Assembly: GCA_026770025.1 (NCBI GenBank)
Contig: JAMXDE010000010.1
Span: 2,480,001 to 2,544,000, forward strand
Direction of reading: 5' to 3'
DNA: 64,000 nt
Source of the DNA: Craspedostauros australis
Taxonomy: Eukaryota; Bacillariophyta; Bacillariophyceae; Mastogloiales; Achnanthaceae
Shown here: positions 9,893-20,900 of the stretch, piece by piece
Layout of the letters: every line of letters begins with the position of its first letter
Numbering within the stretch: position 1 is the stretch's first letter
Made by a program: the position numbers and the translations under genes
The notes under the pieces: generated by a model
What the model was told of the DNA's origin: nothing
The model's input: only the letters and a program-made list of their open reading frames with translations
Databases searched by the model: none

Positions 9893-12800
9893 TCACTGTC
9901 GCAGAGGTGAAACCGGCTTTTGCGTGTCGTTGTCGACGTAATCCTCGTCGGTCTCATCATTGCCGTCGTTGGAATCCTCGGATCCGCTCGCGGCGTCCAT
10001 ATCGTACGATGATGCGGAGACGACGGAGGCCCCGGACTCCTTGTTGGGATCGTACGGATCCAATGGGATATCCTTATCCTTGTGGCGCAGCAGATCTTCC
10101 TCGACGCCGACCGTTTTTTGTGGCACGGCAGCATCTGCGGCTTGAGCACCCGCAGCAGCATCGCTGGATGTCACTGGCGGCGTTGGAATCGCAGTGGCAC
10201 TGCTGGTGCCTTCCTTCGCGGCGTCCGATACCTTCAGTTCCTCGGACTTGGCGCGCACGCGGTCCACCGTCGATTCCAGCTCGCCCTTGGTGCTCCAGAT
10301 CATCAGGTACTTGCGCTCGGTCGGGCATCGGCACATGAAGTGGCTGTGCCTCAGGCAGCTGACCTTGGACTGGCTGCACTCGCAGGCGACGGCGGAGAAG
10401 AAGCAGACGTGCTTGCAGGCGTGGCACAGACGCTTGTCGTCGTAGTCCGCGCTCTCCTCGTCCAGCTGATCGAGCCGATTTGCCGGCAGCTCGATGAGGT
10501 CGGACACATCGCGGACGCCCACCTTGACGAGCTTGTCGCGCAGTTCCAGCTCTTCCTTGACCATGCGCTCTAGCTCCGCCAGCAGCAGCTTGCAGGTCGA
10601 GTGGGCCTTCTGATGGTCCAGATGCTGCGCCATCGTCAGCGTCAGACGGTCGTGCGAGAAGACGGCAGGCCGTGCGAACGAGCGGTACCGTTCGTTGGCA
10701 TCTGCTCCGAGTGCGATCCAATCGTGCGTGGCGAAGTTCACGGCCTCGCCGATGTTGGGTCCGAGGCTGAAGCCACCGTGGAACGACCGGGGGAATGTCA
10801 CAACGTATTCTCCGGGATACTGGAGGAGCTTGTAGACCGGCACGTCCGCGTTTTGCAACAGCCTTGGGCTGAACATCGTGGTGATGTGGTGCAGCAAGTC
10901 AGGAACGTCCCTCATCTTCATGGAGAGGTAGTTCTTGAACACCTTCTCCAGTCCCTCGGCGTGCTCCTTGCTCCCCGAGACGCCGTACCACTGCTTCGGC
11001 GCGCCCTTGTGGTGGTAGTTGATGCTGTACAGGTAGTTGTCCTCGTTGTGCCAGCAGAAGGTGGTGAAGAGGGAACCGTAGTACATCCACGGCACGTTGA
11101 TCCCGTTGATGCCTACCTTCACGTTGCGGAGGACGCTGTCCGGAGCCCAGGGCATGTTGTTCAGGTTCCACCAGGTCTCCTTGTAGTAGTCTTCGGATCC
11201 GAACTTGGGCTCCGGGAGCTTGGTCTTCTCCTCGTCCTTCTTCCCAAGAACGCTGCGGCCTCTCTCGGACAGAGGGAAGCCAGATCCGAACCTGTCGGTG
11301 TCCACATCGTTCCCGTACTCGACGGACACCTCTCGGTTGCGAGTCTCAACGATATCCCAATAGTCCCGCTCGAGGTTCTCCGGCGTGAATCTGAGATCTG
11401 GGTAGAACTTCTCCTTGTACGCTTTGGCAAACTTGGAGGCGTACTCCTGGTACTCGGCAGGGTTGTACTCGCCACCATCACCGAAGCTGACGCCCTCTTG
11501 CAGCCTGTGAAGTTTCTGATCCTTGGTGGAAAAGCGTTGGTTGATGTCTAGCTTTGCGGCTGTTGTTCGTGTAATATCAAGCGTTGTAGAGTAGAGTAGA
11601 GTAGAGTAGCGTCGTGTATGGCCCCATACCGTATAGTTGCAGAGGCGGTAGATGCAACAGTTGCACGTAGTGCATGATCGCACAGTTGGATACAATCATG
11701 CGTGCATACATCGAGTACATCCATTCATTGAATGCATTGGGAGTGGTTGGTTGGTGTTGATTGTTTCCGTTGAGTTTGTTGGTGAAGGCGAATGGCCGCG
11801 TGAGGTTGAAGTTGTTGTGACGAAGTTAGACGTGAGGATTGGTCATGATGAAGGTTGTCATCATCGCCATAGTCGTCATGGGACATCATTAGAGATCGCA
11901 ATAGTGTTGTAGCCGTAAGAGTAGCAAGAGTTCGATATTGGATGAAGAGAGAGAGAGAGAGACAGAGGAGGGATGGTGGCAGTGAAGGGCGGTGGTTAGC
12001 TTGAGTTCCGTTTGGCGCTGTTGTTCTCTTGGAGCAGATGGAGGCAATCGACGCTTGTAGAAATCCTACTGGCATCTACACAGGAGGAAGATGCCAGATT
12101 TCGCCTCAGGCGCACGCCACGAATCTGATCATGATTGACCATGGCGACGCGCGCTCTAGTTTGCGTCGAACGGCTGGTTGGGAGCGTCATCTCGTTGCTT
12201 CTCTCGTTGATGTTGTGATCGTAGTCGCTGGGTGTGTTCGAGGATGCTGTGTAGTGTTGTGTAGTGTTGTGCTTTCTGTTTGTTGGTTTACGTTCGGATG
12301 GAATTTCCCAAGTCCTCCTGACAACAACAAACTTTTTCTCAACATGACGCATCCTCTGCTCACGCACGCGCCACACCACCACCCCCATGAACCGGCGACA
12401 AGATAGGCAACCCCACCCAACCCAGCTCGACCAAGTCTAACCCAGGTCCTAAAGTTGCTTTCATCAGTGCTTCGTTAGAAGAACACAATGGCGCTAACTA
12501 GGGATACCAAAGGGACTTGAAACGAGTGTCTGCTGGGTGGCAGGAGCAGATAGTCGTCAAGGCTGCTGCGCTGATCGTGACATGAAACGATTCTCTGATG
12601 CTGAGGTTGACACCACGCAAGAGTTTCGCATCGACATCCAATTGCCTTCATCTCTCGTGTGTCATGAGAGACTGCCATCCATCATCCATCCTCATCACCA
12701 ACAGCTGTCATCATCATCGTCACCATCACTACCACAAGCATCACAAACACGAAGCAAATTTGTCACTTACAAAATGGCGGGCTCCATCCATCCGGTGGGA

Positions 12801-13065
12801 CGATCTTACAGATTCCATAACGTTGAGCGATGGGCCTAATCTTCTCCACAAAGTGCAATGGGTTGCCCTCCATCTCTTCGATGGTGGGGTAGAAGGTAGG
12901 AGCCCATGGCACATCGAGTTTGCCGTCCTTTGGCCGCGCGCGGTCGAGTTTGGAATTTTGGATGGCCTGGTGTAGAAGCCGCTCCTCTGATGCGGTGGGG
13001 TTATGGAAGTTGAGATGAGGACGTCGGCGACGGCGTTTGGATGCGCGGCGGTTGATAGTGGACAT
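9893..13065 (-). CDS. JmjN-JmjC-C5HC2 histone lysine demethylase (KDM5/JARID1-like), two exons
   Basis: Exons 13065-12771 and 11559-9893, with an intron at 12770-11560 (donor GTAAGT, acceptor AACAACAG, 1211 bases). The junction restores PPF-S-AKLDINQRF in frame, giving 653 residues. JmjN spans about residues 55-98 (WAPTFYPTIEEMEGNPLHFVEK...GICKIVPP). JmjC spans about 230-385: Fe(II) ligands H269 and E271 in FCWHNEDN and H359 in RSFHGGFSLG, with K287 in KQWYGV as the likely 2-oxoglutarate residue. The C5HC2 zinc finger is about 477-510 (CHACKHVCFF...CECS...CLRHSHFMCRCP). The set JmjN + JmjC + C5HC2 marks the H3K4 demethylase class (KDM5; plant JMJ14/18 group). It lacks the ARID, PHD and PLU-1 parts of animal KDM5, so it resembles the compact plant form. 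The C-terminus is acidic and disordered. An upstream in-frame start at 13128 is possible. Confidence 0.92.
11586..11609. repeat. (GTAGA)n microsatellite
   Basis: Nearly five copies of GTAGA inside the demethylase intron, about 25 bases upstream of the acceptor in transcript direction. On the coding strand this is a TCTAC run, which could serve as the pyrimidine-rich part of the acceptor. Confidence 0.85.
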
Positions 13066-14203
13066 GCTGTTGGTGTAGTGTGCTGTGGTTATACTTGTAG
13101 AGTTGTTGCTAGGGGCTAATAATGACACAATTGGATCCCTGGCAGGGCGAAGATGGTGTTGTTGCGGATGCGAGGCTGTGTGTTGTGTGTGTTATGTGTG
13201 TGTTGATGTTGTTGTGGGCTCCTCCGCTCTACTCGCGTCTTCCTCTATCCCTGGGCACGGGCGGAGCTATGGAAACAACAGGAATGAATACGGATAGAGA
13301 CCAACAGCGATTCTCCCTCTTTTGTCCTCCTCTCGTGCTCTCTTGGGTGTTGTTGGCGTCAATCGGTGTTCGTGATTTCTGGCGAGGGTGGATCATCACC
13401 CAAGTGTGGAGAAAGGTGTGTGTTAGAAGCGTAGTCGAGTAGTGGTTGTAGCAACGCTCCACAAAACCTTTGACGTGCGTTCGCCACGCGGCTATGCACC
13501 ACACATCCTACGATTAACTACGCCCACAAACCAGCGAAAGACCAACCAAATCGTTTTCTCATTTCGCCCAAGTCACTTAGCCACAGAGCCGCTTTCTTCA
13601 CAAACGAAACAGGTGGTGGGAGACATCAGCGCAGCGCTGTGACTGCAGTTCGTGTTCGTGTCGGTTGGCCCTGCGTGTGTCCTTTGCGTGGTGTAGCGGA
13701 GCGTTTTGTTCTCGTTTGTGCGGTACAAAAAAGTCGCACCACTCAAAGCAGATGTCGGAGGAAAATATCGTCATGCCCACATTTAACGCACATGTGGTCC
13801 CTCGTCATCCGACCAGTTGACTCACTCGAGCTCTGAGAAAGTGGAATAGGTCTTGCTGTATGGTCGGAAAGAGAACGGGAGTGCGTATAATTACGAAGAA
13901 GCAATTTACAAAGCGCTTGTTTGCACACACCATCGTGGTTCGCAAACCCTCCACGATTTTCTGTGTTACTCGTGTGTGTTCGTTGTGCCTCCGACAGACA
14001 CACCTGCACACTTCCTCAACGCTGCTTCCTTCGACACGTCTCAGTTTGTCATTGTTCATGGTGAGCTTTGATTACGACTTGCTTACAATACCCACACATC
14101 ACGGAACTCATTCACAGGACTTGACGAGATTTGAAGACTATTGATCGACTGATCGATCAATCTCTTTGACAAGGCCGCCACAATTCTCTCCCAATAGAGC
14201 ACG
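13066..14203. other. Divergent intergenic region, 1.1 kb
   Basis: Shared upstream region of the demethylase (-) and the TLDc gene (+). It contains a TG-rich stretch at about 13170-13215. Several short open frames on both strands, none with recognisable features. Confidence 0.45.
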
Positions 14204-16254
14204 ATGGGAAACTCGACCAGCACCGGATCCAATGGGGCCTTGAGTCAGGAGCAGAAGGACATCAAGTACCTGGGCGATCGCGTTCCGTTCGGAGACGCGG
14301 AACTCATCCATGTCTACAGAGCCTACCAGAGTCTTCAGGAAAAGACGCCGAAGGACCGTGTGTCCTTTCTCACGGACATGGGAGTGGCGACGGCGTCGTT
14401 GAACTCGTCGGATGCAGCTGAGGAACGAATGATGTTGTTGCAAGCTGCGGAGCACAAGATTCTGCCTCCGGACTTCGGCAACACTCTGTACAGGAAGTGC
14501 TTGCTGAGGTCGCAAGATCGCTCCTCCTACGATCAACCAAGTAGCAACGGCCATGGTAATCCAGCTTCGACTTCAACAACAACAACAGCAACAACAACGG
14601 CAGCCCCAGTGGATGAATACAGCCGAGTGGCAAGATTAGAGACATTCTTTGATGGCATTGCCAAGTGCGGACGGCGAGGCAACAAGGCCGTTTTGGAGGT
14701 TCTCATGGAATGCTGCCAACCGCAGGAGGCTCCGCCGGAATCCGCTCAATCGTCGTTATTTATGTCTCCAGTGTCAACAACAACAACAGCAGCATCGCAC
14801 AAGAAATCGATCTACGTGGATCCGTATGAGCTCGTGAACATGGGGCATCGGATAGGATTGGCGACGGCCTTCTTGAAAGCAGCCGAAGAGGATGACGATA
14901 TGGGCATGTTCATTCCGCCCAAGCAGGAAGGCAAGGACAGCGACTTGCTGGCGCTGGCGAAGTCCTTGCAGCGATGCGCCAGCAGTCGGCGCTACAACAC
15001 GCAACTCATGGAGTTTGTCAGCAAAGAGGATGTGCTGGAATGGTCCGAGATGGTGGCACCGATGTTCGCATCGACGTTGTCGACCTTCTTCTTCTCGTTG
15101 CTGTTTCCTGGGAGATCGGCACCACCCTCACGATCGAGCTTTGATTATCCCAAGATCCCCGCCGAGAGCACGTTCTTTCGAACACCCAGCTCGCCGTTGC
15201 TCTTTTCATTTGGCTGCATGTCGGTGTCCTTGGGTGGAGAGGTACGTGCGTGCATGTGGGACAGAAGTTGAGTTATTGACAGCACCGCATTTTTTTTGAG
15301 AAGGTGGCACCATGCCATGCAGTCTGAGAGAAGTGCTGGGTTGCTATCTCATCAATGGTCGCGCGTAGATCTACCCTGCTCCGCTTCGCCCGCCCTGGTC
15401 TACTCTGCTCTGTTCTTTTCATCAACTCATCCATGCCAGGAACCACTCACACGTCCAATCTTACCTCCCACTTCTCAACGGATGACCGCGGCTTCAACAA
15501 TAACCACGACTGCAACTGCAACAACAACCACCATGACACACAGTTCTACCGGCTGTACACATCAGCCGCAGATGGATTATCCTTCAATAGACTGCAAAAC
15601 TCGTTGCTGGGATACGGCGGTCCCACGTTGATCATCATCCAAAGCGGCGACTGTATCTTTGGCGCATTCACAGCATCACCGTGGAAGGAATCCAAGGACT
15701 TTTACGGCAACTCCGACTGCTTCCTCTACCAGGCCGTGCCCACCATGGCGGTTTACCGACCAACGATCAGCAACTCCAACTTCATGTATTGCAACTCGCA
15801 CGCCCGATCGAAGGGATACGACCAGCAGGCACACGGCATTGGATTCGGCGGCACCACGGATCAACCACGCTTGTTCATCGCCGAGACCTTTGACGATTGC
15901 CGCGCATCGAATCGCGATCTCACCTTCGACAACGGATCCCTGCTGTCCGCCACATTCGAGACGGACCATTTCGAAATCGACAACCTCGAGGTGTGGGGCG
16001 TCGGCGGGACGGACGTCGTGCAGGAAGCATTGGGCGCACGCGATCGGCAGCGCGATATCCGCGCCTCCAATATTCGCAAGGCGAGGAAGGTGGACAAGGC
16101 GGCCTTCTTGGATGATCTGCGATCCGGGTTGATTGAGAGCAAGGCATTTGCGCATCGTGAGCAGATCCGTGGTCGAGACGACGTTTGCATCGATCCCGAC
16201 GATGACAAGAATTATCTGCATCCCAACGAGAAGAAGTCGGGGAGTGATTGGTGA
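14204..16254 (+). CDS. TLDc domain protein with N-myristoylation signal, two exons
   Basis: Exons 14204-15241 and 15544-16254 (582 residues). The donor is GTACGT at 15242; the acceptor is CACACAG ending at 15543, both phase 0. A rival acceptor at 15439 fits only with the weaker donor GTGCGT at 15246. The protein opens MGNSTS, a classic N-myristoylation sequence (Gly2, Ser6), so membrane attachment is likely. Residues about 10-330 are mostly helical, with Ser/Thr-rich inserts, and resemble the N-terminal part of plant and protist TLDc proteins, which carry EF-hand-like helices; no intact EF-hand loop is visible here. Exon 2 is the TLDc domain: FYRLYTSAADGLSFNRL, LLGYGGPTLIII, GDCIFGAFTASPWKES, FGNSDCFLYQ-type core and the closing FETDHFEIDNLEVWGVGG. 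TLDc proteins are tied to V-ATPase regulation and oxidative-stress resistance; that role is inferred. Confidence 0.87.
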
Positions 16255-16403
16255 AGATACTATATTGCGTTGCAAAAGCACGGCTTGTCAACAGTGCGGA
16301 CAAAACAAGAAGCGGCTGCATTCGACGAAGATGGATTTACAATGCAAATCTGATAGCAGTTGAAACGACCAAATGGGCAGGATCAACCCAAGCGATTGAT
16401 TGG

Positions 16404-16443
<40 letters not shown>

Positions 16444-16685
16444 CTGGGCATGGTGTCGTCGTGGATGTTTGAACGATCCATCGTTCAATGAACATGCGGC
16501 TGTCATTATGGAGAGCACTACATTGTACGTACGAGTACTACTAGTATGCTCTCAAATTGGTTGTACTCTCTACACCATAGACACTATTCTATGAACAAAC
16601 TGAATCACCATGGCACCAACTATTACAGACAGCTATACCTACATTATTGCAAGTATATGTGGTGTGTGTCACCGTTATTCCCTGC
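16255..16685. other. Convergent intergenic region with GATT microsatellite
   Basis: Separates the TLDc stop (+) from the dehydrogenase stop (-). It holds a (TTGA)n run and a palindrome-rich stretch GTACGTACGAGTACTACTAG at about 16525-16544 that probably belongs to 3'-end formation. Confidence 0.5.
16403..16443. repeat. (TTGA)n microsatellite, about ten copies
   Basis: An uninterrupted tetranucleotide run about 150 bases past the TLDc stop codon. Confidence 0.93.
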
Positions 16686-17804
16686 CTATGCAAACTTGTA
16701 ACCGCTGTGCTTTTCGCATTCATCCCACAATGCCTTGGTGATGGCGGCAGTGTCTTCCGCTGGTGGAAGCCTTGGTTCCACCGCCCTATATCCGACGTAC
16801 GGCCCCAGGATCTCGAACAGCGGCCATGCGGGACCTTTCTTGTTTGGCAACCACAGAGGCTGCAGGTAGGTGACGCTGGAAGGCCAGTCCGTCTTCACGG
16901 CGGCCGCCACGGAGGGCGCCGAACCCTGCTTCGATGTCAGGTACAGGACCTTGACGATGCGCTGGACCATGGGCCCGAAGCTCCTCCAGATGTCGGTGGC
17001 GCAGGAACCTGGATTGACAGTCATGGTCTTGATGCCATGCGACTTCCCGTACCGACGGCTCAGCTCGTTGCTGAAGAGGATCGCCGCGAGCTTGGACGCA
17101 GAGTACATGTCGGTGAGGTCGTACGTGGTCTGGATCTCGCCCTTCTCCGGAGGCTGGTAGAAGATCATCTTCCTCCAAAACTCAGCATTCTTGTCTTCGC
17201 TGCTGGTGAAGTGGTGCATGACGGACGAAAGGTTGATGATCCTGCCACCTCGCATCTTCTCGAGCAGCTGCTGGGTCAGCACGAAATGACCCAGGAAGTT
17301 GGCGCAGAACATCAGATCGAAGTTACCTGCTGCCCGCCCCGAGGAATTGATGCCGGCATTGTTGATGAGCACGTCGATGTTGCGACCACTGTATTGTTTC
17401 TTGACACAGTTCGCGAATGCTTCGGCGGAATCGAAATCCGCCAAATCCAAAATCGTATCCAAGACGACGGCCTTGCCACCGGATGTGGCCTCGGCGTTGA
17501 TGGCGTCCATCGCCCGGATGGCCTTGTCCTTGGATCGGCACGCCAGCACCACCTCCCAGCCGTAATCCACAACCAACGTTCTTGCCGTTTCGTATCCGAG
17601 GCCAGTGTTGCTGCCTGTCACAATGGCGAGCTTGGCACGATTCTCTGCCGTGCTTGCTGGCAGTGCGCGGACGACGTTGCGACGCTGGAGGATTGCGTAG
17701 ATCCAGACGTGTGAGAGGACAGAGTACGGCATCGCCATCCCGAGGAGGAATGTCGCGAATGCATTCTGGCTGTAGTACGGTTGCTTTGCTCGGATGGTCG
17801 ACAT
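16686..17804 (-). CDS. Short-chain dehydrogenase/reductase, membrane anchored (copy 1 of tandem pair)
   Basis: A 372-residue protein, start at 17804 (MSTIRAKQPYY). An N-terminal hydrophobic helix (about 14-39) should anchor it. The Rossmann core is complete: TGSNTGLG at 63-70 (cofactor glycine motif), CRSKDKA after strand 2 (Arg/Lys suggests NADP(H)), NNAG at 148-151, catalytic Ser near 194 (INLSSV) and Y234-SAS-K238. The shape resembles retinol dehydrogenase/protochlorophyllide reductase-like SDRs that reduce hydrophobic carbonyls. The C-terminal part (LPNKKGPAWPLFEILGPYVGY) looks substrate-specific. The gene directly upstream (18545-19702) is its close paralogue in the same orientation. Substrate unknown. 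Confidence 0.9.
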   Translation of the reverse strand: MSTIRAKQPYYSQNAFATFLLGMAMPYSVLSHVWIYAILQRRNVVRALPASTAENRAKLAIVTGSNTGLGYETARTLVVDYGWEVVLACRSKDKAIRAMDAINAEATSGGKAVVLDTILDLADFDSAEAFANCVKKQYSGRNIDVLINNAGINSSGRAAGNFDLMFCANFLGHFVLTQQLLEKMRGGRIINLSSVMHHFTSSEDKNAEFWRKMIFYQPPEKGEIQTTYDLTDMYSASKLAAILFSNELSRRYGKSHGIKTMTVNPGSCATDIWRSFGPMVQRIVKVLYLTSKQGSAPSVAAAVKTDWPSSVTYLQPLWLPNKKGPAWPLFEILGPYVGYRAVEPRLPPAEDTAAITKALWDECEKHSGYKFA

Positions 17805-18544
17805 GGTGAATGTTCTGATGGCGTGGATCGCGTCGTATCTTTGCGGTTTTGGCGCGGCTCTCAACTCTCGTGTGTGCTTTGTGGTGGCGGCAATGTGTTC
17901 TGCGTGATCAATCTCGGCTGACTGCTCTTCCTCTTGAGGTCATTACTATGCAACGACACTCTGCAGCGACGGGAATTATGAGCATCGAGGATGGGGGCGT
18001 CGATGTTGGGAGCGATGCCAGGAACACAAGAAGCGATGGCATCAAGAACAACAACAGCAACAGAAGCGACAACGGTGATGGCGCCGAGCGCGGAAGAAAA
18101 GGAACAGTGGGGGATCGGCAAGGGTCACAATTTCCGCTTTGCGTTCGCATCCGTATCCGCGACAAAGAAGGGCGAATCTGGAATGGCAGAAAAGCTGCGC
18201 CTCATCCAGTACCCTGAGCTCCCCAGATCATCACTGGGAGCTTGATGGCCTAAAGTCCCTGTTACGTCTACGCGCCACACCTGTGCGAGCGTCTGTTGTC
18301 TTTTGTATCGGTATGGCTATGGTACATGTAATAGCTCGTGTGCAAGTGCCACATGATCGATGTTCCTCATAGAATGATTTGGCATCAGATGACAGCTGTT
18401 TGTGGTTCCAGAGATGCTCTGCTTCAATCCGAAGTCTCTACTGTTGAATCTACCCGTCCACGCACGTCTAATATGCCGGGCCAATGTCCGGGGCGCGCAA
18501 GATCGAGGCACTATCGCACTATCATACTACGAGGCGTGCACGCT
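17805..18544. other. Spacer between tandem dehydrogenases
   Basis: About 740 bases that hold the promoter of copy 1 and the 3' end of copy 2. No third gene remnant was recognised by eye and the spacer does not resemble the coding copies. Confidence 0.45.
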
Positions 18545-19702
18545 CTAGCTGAACTTGTAGCCGCTATGCTCTTCGCATGCATCCCACAAGGCCCCCGCCA
18601 TGGCGTTGCTCTGTTGTGGTGGCGGCAGCCTTGGTTCCGCCACTGCATACCCGACATACGGCGCCAAGATCTCGGACAGCGGGAATGCGGGGCCTTCCTT
18701 GTTCGGCAACCACAGCGGCTGCAAGTAGGTGACGCTGGAAGACCAATGCTGCTGGACAGCGGCCGCCACGGAAGGCACAGAACCCTGCTTCGGTGTCAGG
18801 TACACCTTGTCGGTGATCTGCGTGATCCACCGCGGGAACGTTCTCCAAATATCGCTGGAGCAGGCACCTGGATTCACGGACATGGACTTGATGCCGTGCG
18901 ACTTCCCGTATCGACGATTCAGCTCGTTGGTGAAGAGGATCGCCGCAAGCTTGGAGGCGGAATAGGTCTCGGCAGGCTGCGACGGTTGATGCAAGATCAT
19001 GGAGTTCCAGTATTTGGCTGTCTTCCTCTTTTCGGTCCCCGCAAAATGGTGCATGACGGAGGAAAGGTTGATGATCCTGCCACCCCGCAGCTTCTCCAGC
19101 AACTGCTGCGTCAGCACAAAATGACCCAGGAAGTTGGCGCGGAACAGGAGATCGAACTTTCCCGATTGGCCCGATGTGTTGCGCCCGGCATTGTTGATGA
19201 GCACATCGACGGGCCGTTCATCGTAGTGCTCCTTGATGTTGTTGGAAAATGCTTCGATGGAGTCAAAGTCGGTCAAGTCCAGAGGCACGTCCAGAACCAC
19301 AGCCTTGCCATCCGATTGGGCCTCCATGTTGATGGCATCCATCGCCCGGACGGCCTTGTCCTTGGATCGGCACGCCAGCACCACCTCCCAACCGTAATCC
19401 ACAACCAACGTCCTTGCCGTTTCGTATCCGATGCCGGTGTTGCTGCCCGTCACAATGGCGAGCTTGGAACTATTCTCTGCCGTACGTGCTGGTAACGCGT
19501 TGACGATGTTGCTGCGCCGCTGGATCCCAAACACCCAAACGTGCGACACAGCAGCATACACCACCGACATCGGCGTGAAGAACATCCCGAATGCGACGCT
19601 GCCGTAGTACGGTTGCTGCACGGATGCGTTCCACAACGTGGCGATCATGACTGGCAGGAGCACGAGCAGGCGTTTCCAATGCCGGCTGTAACGCTGTTCC
19701 AT
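18545..19702 (-). CDS. Short-chain dehydrogenase/reductase, membrane anchored (copy 2 of tandem pair)
   Basis: A 385-residue protein when started at ATG 19702 (MEQRYSRHWKR). The frame is open up to 20242, but the upstream part is His/Arg/Ser-rich leader without domain character; a start near 19825 (MPGKPIAGG) is less likely. Two hydrophobic stretches (about 11-25 and 36-60) precede the catalytic domain. TGSNTGIG is at 85-92, followed by CRSKDKA, INNAG, INLSSV and the active-site YSASK. Identity to copy 1 is very high through the core (YETARTLVVDYGWEVVLACR is shared exactly) and lower at the N-terminus and between NNAG and the catalytic Tyr. The copies may differ in location or substrate. Confidence 0.9.
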   Translation of the reverse strand: MEQRYSRHWKRLLVLLPVMIATLWNASVQQPYYGSVAFGMFFTPMSVVYAAVSHVWVFGIQRRSNIVNALPARTAENSSKLAIVTGSNTGIGYETARTLVVDYGWEVVLACRSKDKAVRAMDAINMEAQSDGKAVVLDVPLDLTDFDSIEAFSNNIKEHYDERPVDVLINNAGRNTSGQSGKFDLLFRANFLGHFVLTQQLLEKLRGGRIINLSSVMHHFAGTEKRKTAKYWNSMILHQPSQPAETYSASKLAAILFTNELNRRYGKSHGIKSMSVNPGACSSDIWRTFPRWITQITDKVYLTPKQGSVPSVAAAVQQHWSSSVTYLQPLWLPNKEGPAFPLSEILAPYVGYAVAEPRLPPPQQSNAMAGALWDACEEHSGYKFS

Positions 19703-20900
19703 GCGATCTCCTCTTCCTTGATCTTTGGCGTGCTTCTTCGAGCTTGAGCGTTTCGACTGTCGTCGTGGCTGTCGATGTCGTATGCGGCGCGTGACGGTTG
19801 GTGGGCCTCCAGCGATTGGTTTTCCTGGCATCTCTCCCCAGAGTAGTCGTAGTCGTACGTATGCAAAGATGTAAGCGCGATGGTGACAGAAGGAGCGGCA
19901 ACGATGATGGTGTCGATGTTGGTGACAATGGGAATGGGTGGATGGATGGATGGCATTGAATGTGTGGGTGAGTGGAGGAGGAGACGATGTTTGGTGTCGG
20001 AAGATCCTTCTGTGTGGTGAATGACTGTGCTTCTTCATTTCGGCCACGACGAGTCCCGGAACATTGATCTTGGTTCGTTTCTCGCTTGGCACTCTCGTAG
20101 ACAGATCCATGTGAGTGTAGAGACCTCTTCGACCAATGGATGGACAGCCGAATTCCGCGTTTCTGTCAAAACACGAATCATGGCGGGTCTGTTGGAGGCA
20201 GAAAGAAACAAGGAGGCGCAGAAGATCGAGAACTGTTCCCACACTTTCTTGGAGCTCATCACCGAAGCCTCTGCAGAGTCCTTGCGTGGCACTCGTAGTT
20301 TCTATTATACTTTGCCATGCACTAGATTACACCTTCATTGTCTACCATACATTGTGGAGGCACCGATGGATTTGATGCTGAGAGTGTGGACATGTTATGC
20401 GACGCTGTCTTGGTTTCAATGGGAGTTCCCCCTCTGCTTCGTTCATTCATGTAGTCGTCAATTTCGTTCATTCAATCGTTCATGCGTCCGTTTCGCCAAA
20501 GACTCCGAGCACGTAACTCCCTCTCAAGTGTAGAAGGCCCGCATCGCTGGCTTATGGCTGCGTCATCCGAGTATATCATTGTGGTTGCTTCCGTTGCGTT
20601 GTTCGTCTTGATCTGTTCCCATGGCTGATCCAAGCCATGGGCATTTGTTTCTTGCCACTCTCAATCGTTCAAATTTCCTGATTCTGATCTTGACCATGAC
20701 AGCCAAACTGCCCACTTTCTCCATTTCTCTTCATCAAGCCCAGGCAAACACTCGGAACATATATGCACATCTACATGCACGTGCGCCCGCGGTTGTGTTC
20801 AGTTGCCCGCATAACTTGGGCACGTACGCATCCACGTCCATGCATGGTGCTGATGGTTCATTCGTGTGTGCGTTCGTCCTCTCATTCTTCTCGTCATTGC
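19703..20900. other. Intergenic region, 1.2 kb, between two - genes
   Basis: Upstream of dehydrogenase copy 2. Contains an open plus frame at 20021-20533 and minus frames without recognised protein features. No RNA genes or repeats of note. Confidence 0.4.

Noticed and set aside
12029-12406. Plus frame inside the demethylase intron
   Set aside because: No recognisable features and opposite to a well-supported intron; no evidence for a nested gene.
20021-20533. Plus frame of about 170 codons upstream of dehydrogenase copy 2
   Set aside because: No domain, mixed composition, and competing open frames on both strands.
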